NCBI GenBank assembly: GCA_900754445.1
Contig: CAAECW010000043.1
Coordinates: 1-44,132, forward strand
Length of the DNA: 44,132 nt
Direction: 5' to 3'
Origin: an uncultured Collinsella sp.
Lineage (GTDB): Bacteria; Actinomycetota; Coriobacteriia; Coriobacteriales; Coriobacteriaceae
Shown: in pieces, positions 41,915-44,132 of the stretch
How the letters are laid out: the number at the start of each line of letters is the position of its first letter
How positions within the stretch are numbered: position 1 is the first letter of the stretch
Notes under the pieces: model-generated
What the model was told of the DNA's origin: nothing
The model's input: the letters and a program-made list of their open reading frames with translations, nothing else
Databases searched by the model: none
Position numbers and translations under genes: made by a program

Positions 41915-43042
41915 ATGATCAATCGCAAGGCCATCGGTTATATCACCGCTAACTACTCTTCGACCTACGGCAGCGTGCTGCTCAAGGACCGCCCCATCGC
42001 GTCCGTTCCGTTTTTGGGCCGCTACCGCCTGATCGACTTCCCGCTGTCTAACATGATGAATGCCGGCATCAAGACCGTCGGTGTCGTCATGCCGGGCAAC
42101 TATCGCTCGCTGATCGACCATGTGGGCTCGGGCAAGGACTGGGGCCTGGACCGCAAGAAGGGCGGCCTGTTCATGGTGCCCGGCAACGCGTATGGCACCA
42201 CCAAGGGCGGCATGCGCTTCCTGCTGCGCGACATCATTTCCAACAAGACGCTGTTCCAGCGCTCGGACAAGCCCTATGTTGTGATGATGGGCACCAACAT
42301 CATCTTTAACATGGACCTCAACACCATCATCGAGGCGCACGAGAACTCCGGTGCCCAGATGACCGTGGTGTACTGCAAGGCCACGCGCAACGTAGATGAC
42401 GAGACCAAGCTGCAGATCAACGAGAACGGCCGTCTGACGGGCGTCAGCGCCGGCGTCGTGTATGGCGACAACGCGTCTATGGACTGCTGCATCGTCAACC
42501 GCGAGACGCTGCTCGAGATCATCGACCACTACCAGGCCGCCGACTATCTGGACCTGCTCGAGGCACTACAGGGCGACTTTGGCAACATCGACGTGTGCAG
42601 CTACGAGTACAAGGGCGAGGTCGTGGGCGTGTTTAGCGAGAAGTCGCTGTATCGTCGCAGCATGGACCTGCTCGACCAGACCGTGGCCGACCATCTCTTT
42701 GACCCCGAGCGCCCGATTCTGACCAAGGCTCACGACGTGCCGCCTTCGCGCTATGCGACCGGCAGCCACGCCTGCAACTCGATCATCTCGGCCGGCTGCA
42801 TCATCAAGGGCACCGTGCGCAACTCGATCCTGTCGCGCGGCGTTGTGGTTGAGGAGGGCGCCTCGGTGACCAACTCGATCATCAACCAGAGCTGCATCAT
42901 CAAGAGTGGTGCCCGCGTTGAGAACGCCATCCTGGACAAGAACAACGTGGTTCCCACCAACACCGAGCTTCGCGGCACGCCCGAGAACATCCTGGTGCTG
43001 GGCAAGGCTCCGTTAACTTCCGATACCACCATCGTACGTTAA
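41915..43042 (+). CDS. glgD: GlgD-type regulatory subunit of ADP-glucose pyrophosphorylase
   Basis: 375 residues from the ATG at 41915, four bases after glgC. It has the fold of GlgC, but the GGxGxRL loop is replaced by TANYSSTYGSVLLKDRPIAS, and the catalytic GDHLYxMDY reads GTNIIFNMDL. These losses define the non-catalytic GlgD subunit known from Firmicutes, which raises activity of the GlgC/GlgD complex. LIDFPLSNMMNAGI and a C-terminal beta-helix (ILDKNNVVP) are kept. Confidence 0.92.
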   Translation: MINRKAIGYITANYSSTYGSVLLKDRPIASVPFLGRYRLIDFPLSNMMNAGIKTVGVVMPGNYRSLIDHVGSGKDWGLDRKKGGLFMVPGNAYGTTKGGMRFLLRDIISNKTLFQRSDKPYVVMMGTNIIFNMDLNTIIEAHENSGAQMTVVYCKATRNVDDETKLQINENGRLTGVSAGVVYGDNASMDCCIVNRETLLEIIDHYQAADYLDLLEALQGDFGNIDVCSYEYKGEVVGVFSEKSLYRRSMDLLDQTVADHLFDPERPILTKAHDVPPSRYATGSHACNSIISAGCIIKGTVRNSILSRGVVVEEGASVTNSIINQSCIIKSGARVENAILDKNNVVPTNTELRGTPENILVLGKAPLTSDTTIVR

Positions 43043-43074
43043 CGTTGGTACCGCAACATCGCTCTTAACATGTA

Positions 43075-43108
43075 GAATAGCCGCCCGGTTCGCGCCAGGC
43101 GGCTATTC
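43075..43108 (+). terminator. Hairpin between glgD and glgA
   Basis: An 11-bp perfect stem, GAATAGCCGCC/GGCGGCTATTC, over a 12-base loop. Only mixed sequence follows, no T tract, so it may be a partial terminator, RNA processing site or attenuator lowering glgA relative to glgCD. Confidence 0.5.
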
Positions 43109-43132
43109 TCGAATAACAACATGGGAGACAAT

Positions 43133-44132
43133 ATGGCTGATTCCAGCAAAAAGATGCAGATCGTGTTTGCCTCGGCCGAGTGCGCACCGTTTGTGAAGAC
43201 CGGTGGCCTGGGCGACGTGGCGGGCTCGCTGCCTGCGGCGCTTGTGCGCGCCGGCGCCGAAGTTATCGTTATGGTACCCAAGTACGCCACCATCAAGGAC
43301 GAGTACAAGGCGCAAATGGAGCACTTCTCCGACTTTTACGTGAGCCTGGGCTGGCGCAATGAGTACTGCGGACTCGAGAAGCTCGAGCACGACGGCGTCA
43401 CCTATATGTTCATCGACAACGAGCGCTACTTCGCGCGCGACTATCCGTACGGCTTCTTTGACGACGGCGAGCGCTTTGCGTTCTTCTCCAAGGCCATCAC
43501 CGAGAGCCTGCAGCACCTGCCCGCCGGCTTTGAGTGCGACATCCTGCACTGCAACGACTGGCAGACGGCGCTGGCGCCCGTGTTTTTGCGCGAGTTCTAC
43601 CAGGGCCTGCCGCTGTATGACCGCGTCAAGACCGTGTTCTCGATCCACAACGTTGCGTTCCAGGGCCAGTTTAGCGACACCGTGATGGAGGACATCCTTG
43701 GTGTGGCGCACATTCCGGCGGCCGCCTCGCAGCTGCGTTGCGACGCCTGCAGCATCAACTACATGCTGGGCGCCCTGCGCTATGCCGACGCCATCACCAC
43801 GGTGAGCCCCACCTATGCCAACGAGATCCAGACGCCCGAGTTTGGCGAGGGCCTGGACGGCGTACTGCGCGAGCGTTCCTACGCGCTGCAGGGCATTTTG
43901 AACGGCATCGACGTCGCGGGCTTTGACCCGGCGACTGACAAGCGCATTGCCGCCAACTACACCGTGGAGGACCGCTCAGGCAAGGCCGTGTGCAAGGCCA
44001 AGCTGCAGGAAGAGCTGGGGCTCGAGGTTCGCGACGACCGTCCGCTTATGGTGATGGTCACGCGTCTGACGCGCCAGAAGGGCATGGACTTGGTCATGTA
44101 CGCACTCGACCGCATCCTGGCCGGCGGCGTGC
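43133..44132 (+). CDS. glgA: Glycogen synthase (partial, runs off the window)
   Basis: The first 333 residues of a normally 480-residue protein; GGGAGACAAT precedes the ATG. GT5 signatures: FASAECAPFVKTGGLGDVAG with the ADP-binding KTGGL, CDILHCNDWQTALAP, VFSIHNVAFQGQF, ITTVSPTYANEI and the GT-B hinge GILNGIDVAGFDP. It adds glucose from ADP-glucose to the growing glycogen chain. The 3' end lies beyond position 44132. Confidence 0.96.
   Translation, partial: MADSSKKMQIVFASAECAPFVKTGGLGDVAGSLPAALVRAGAEVIVMVPKYATIKDEYKAQMEHFSDFYVSLGWRNEYCGLEKLEHDGVTYMFIDNERYFARDYPYGFFDDGERFAFFSKAITESLQHLPAGFECDILHCNDWQTALAPVFLREFYQGLPLYDRVKTVFSIHNVAFQGQFSDTVMEDILGVAHIPAAASQLRCDACSINYMLGALRYADAITTVSPTYANEIQTPEFGEGLDGVLRERSYALQGILNGIDVAGFDPATDKRIAANYTVEDRSGKAVCKAKLQEELGLEVRDDRPLMVMVTRLTRQKGMDLVMYALDRILAGGV

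Noticed and set aside
38107..41934. A 1275-codon open frame on the minus strand opposite glgP and glgC
   Set aside because: It is the antisense shadow of two certain genes; high-GC codon use leaves the opposite strand free of stops. The translation is Leu/Val/Gly/His-rich without motifs.
1..44132. CRISPR array or cas genes
   Set aside because: I saw no regularly spaced direct repeats and no Cas-like protein.

Overview
The window looks like a chromosomal segment of a high-GC coriobacterium, most likely Collinsella or a close relative. I infer this from the GC-rich codon use, frequent GTG/TTG starts, the glgB-glgP-glgC-glgD-glgA order and the types of decayed transposase. No marker gene proves the genus. 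Two identical 73-nt tRNA-Ala(GGC) genes, each with its own promoter and terminator, bracket about 34 kb of accessory DNA on the same strand. To the right of the second copy lie ordinary housekeeping genes.

Left third (positions 1-12,700) is a defence-like island, nearly all on the minus strand: a predicted endonuclease-fold protein, a tRNA-Val(CAC), a DUF3825 protein, a three-gene cassette (membrane GIY-YIG protein, unknown protein, and a dCTP-deaminase/dUTPase-fold protein fused to membrane helices), an LPXTG surface protein, fragments of a type I restriction system (hsdM tail, hsdS head) enclosing an intact transglutaminase-like gene, a two-gene CBASS operon (membrane alpha/beta effector plus CD-NTase with an AGS-C sensor domain), and an AIPR abortive-infection protein.

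The middle (12,700-21,400) is a graveyard of transposases (IS66-, IS256-, IS3- and IS1595-like), a 738-residue membrane-anchored helical-repeat protein, a truncated UDP-glucose dehydrogenase tail, a coupled soluble/four-helix membrane pair resembling RexA/RexB in layout only, a second transglutaminase-like gene, and the tail of an EEP-family nuclease cut off beside an IS remnant.

From 33,266 down to 21,859 (minus strand) runs a Wzx/Wzy-type surface polysaccharide operon. It starts with a NusG-like LoaP antiterminator, then a priming sugar transferase, GT2 and GT4 glycosyltransferases, an EpsG-like polymerase and a Wzx flippase. It ends in a decoration module of two LicD phosphotransferases, a class V aminotransferase, a GNAT acetyltransferase and a fused cytidylyltransferase-Gfo/Idh/MocA protein. 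That module probably builds and transfers an unidentified CDP-activated amino-alcohol or phosphonate-like substituent.

The right end holds thiamine diphosphokinase and a HAD phosphatase (minus strand). Divergent from them is the glycogen operon glgB, glgP, glgC, glgD, glgA (plus strand; glgA runs off the edge). An upstream cluster of TGGTAAAAC-type inverted half-sites probably controls it. GlgB carries an odd histone-H1-like Lys/Ala tail.
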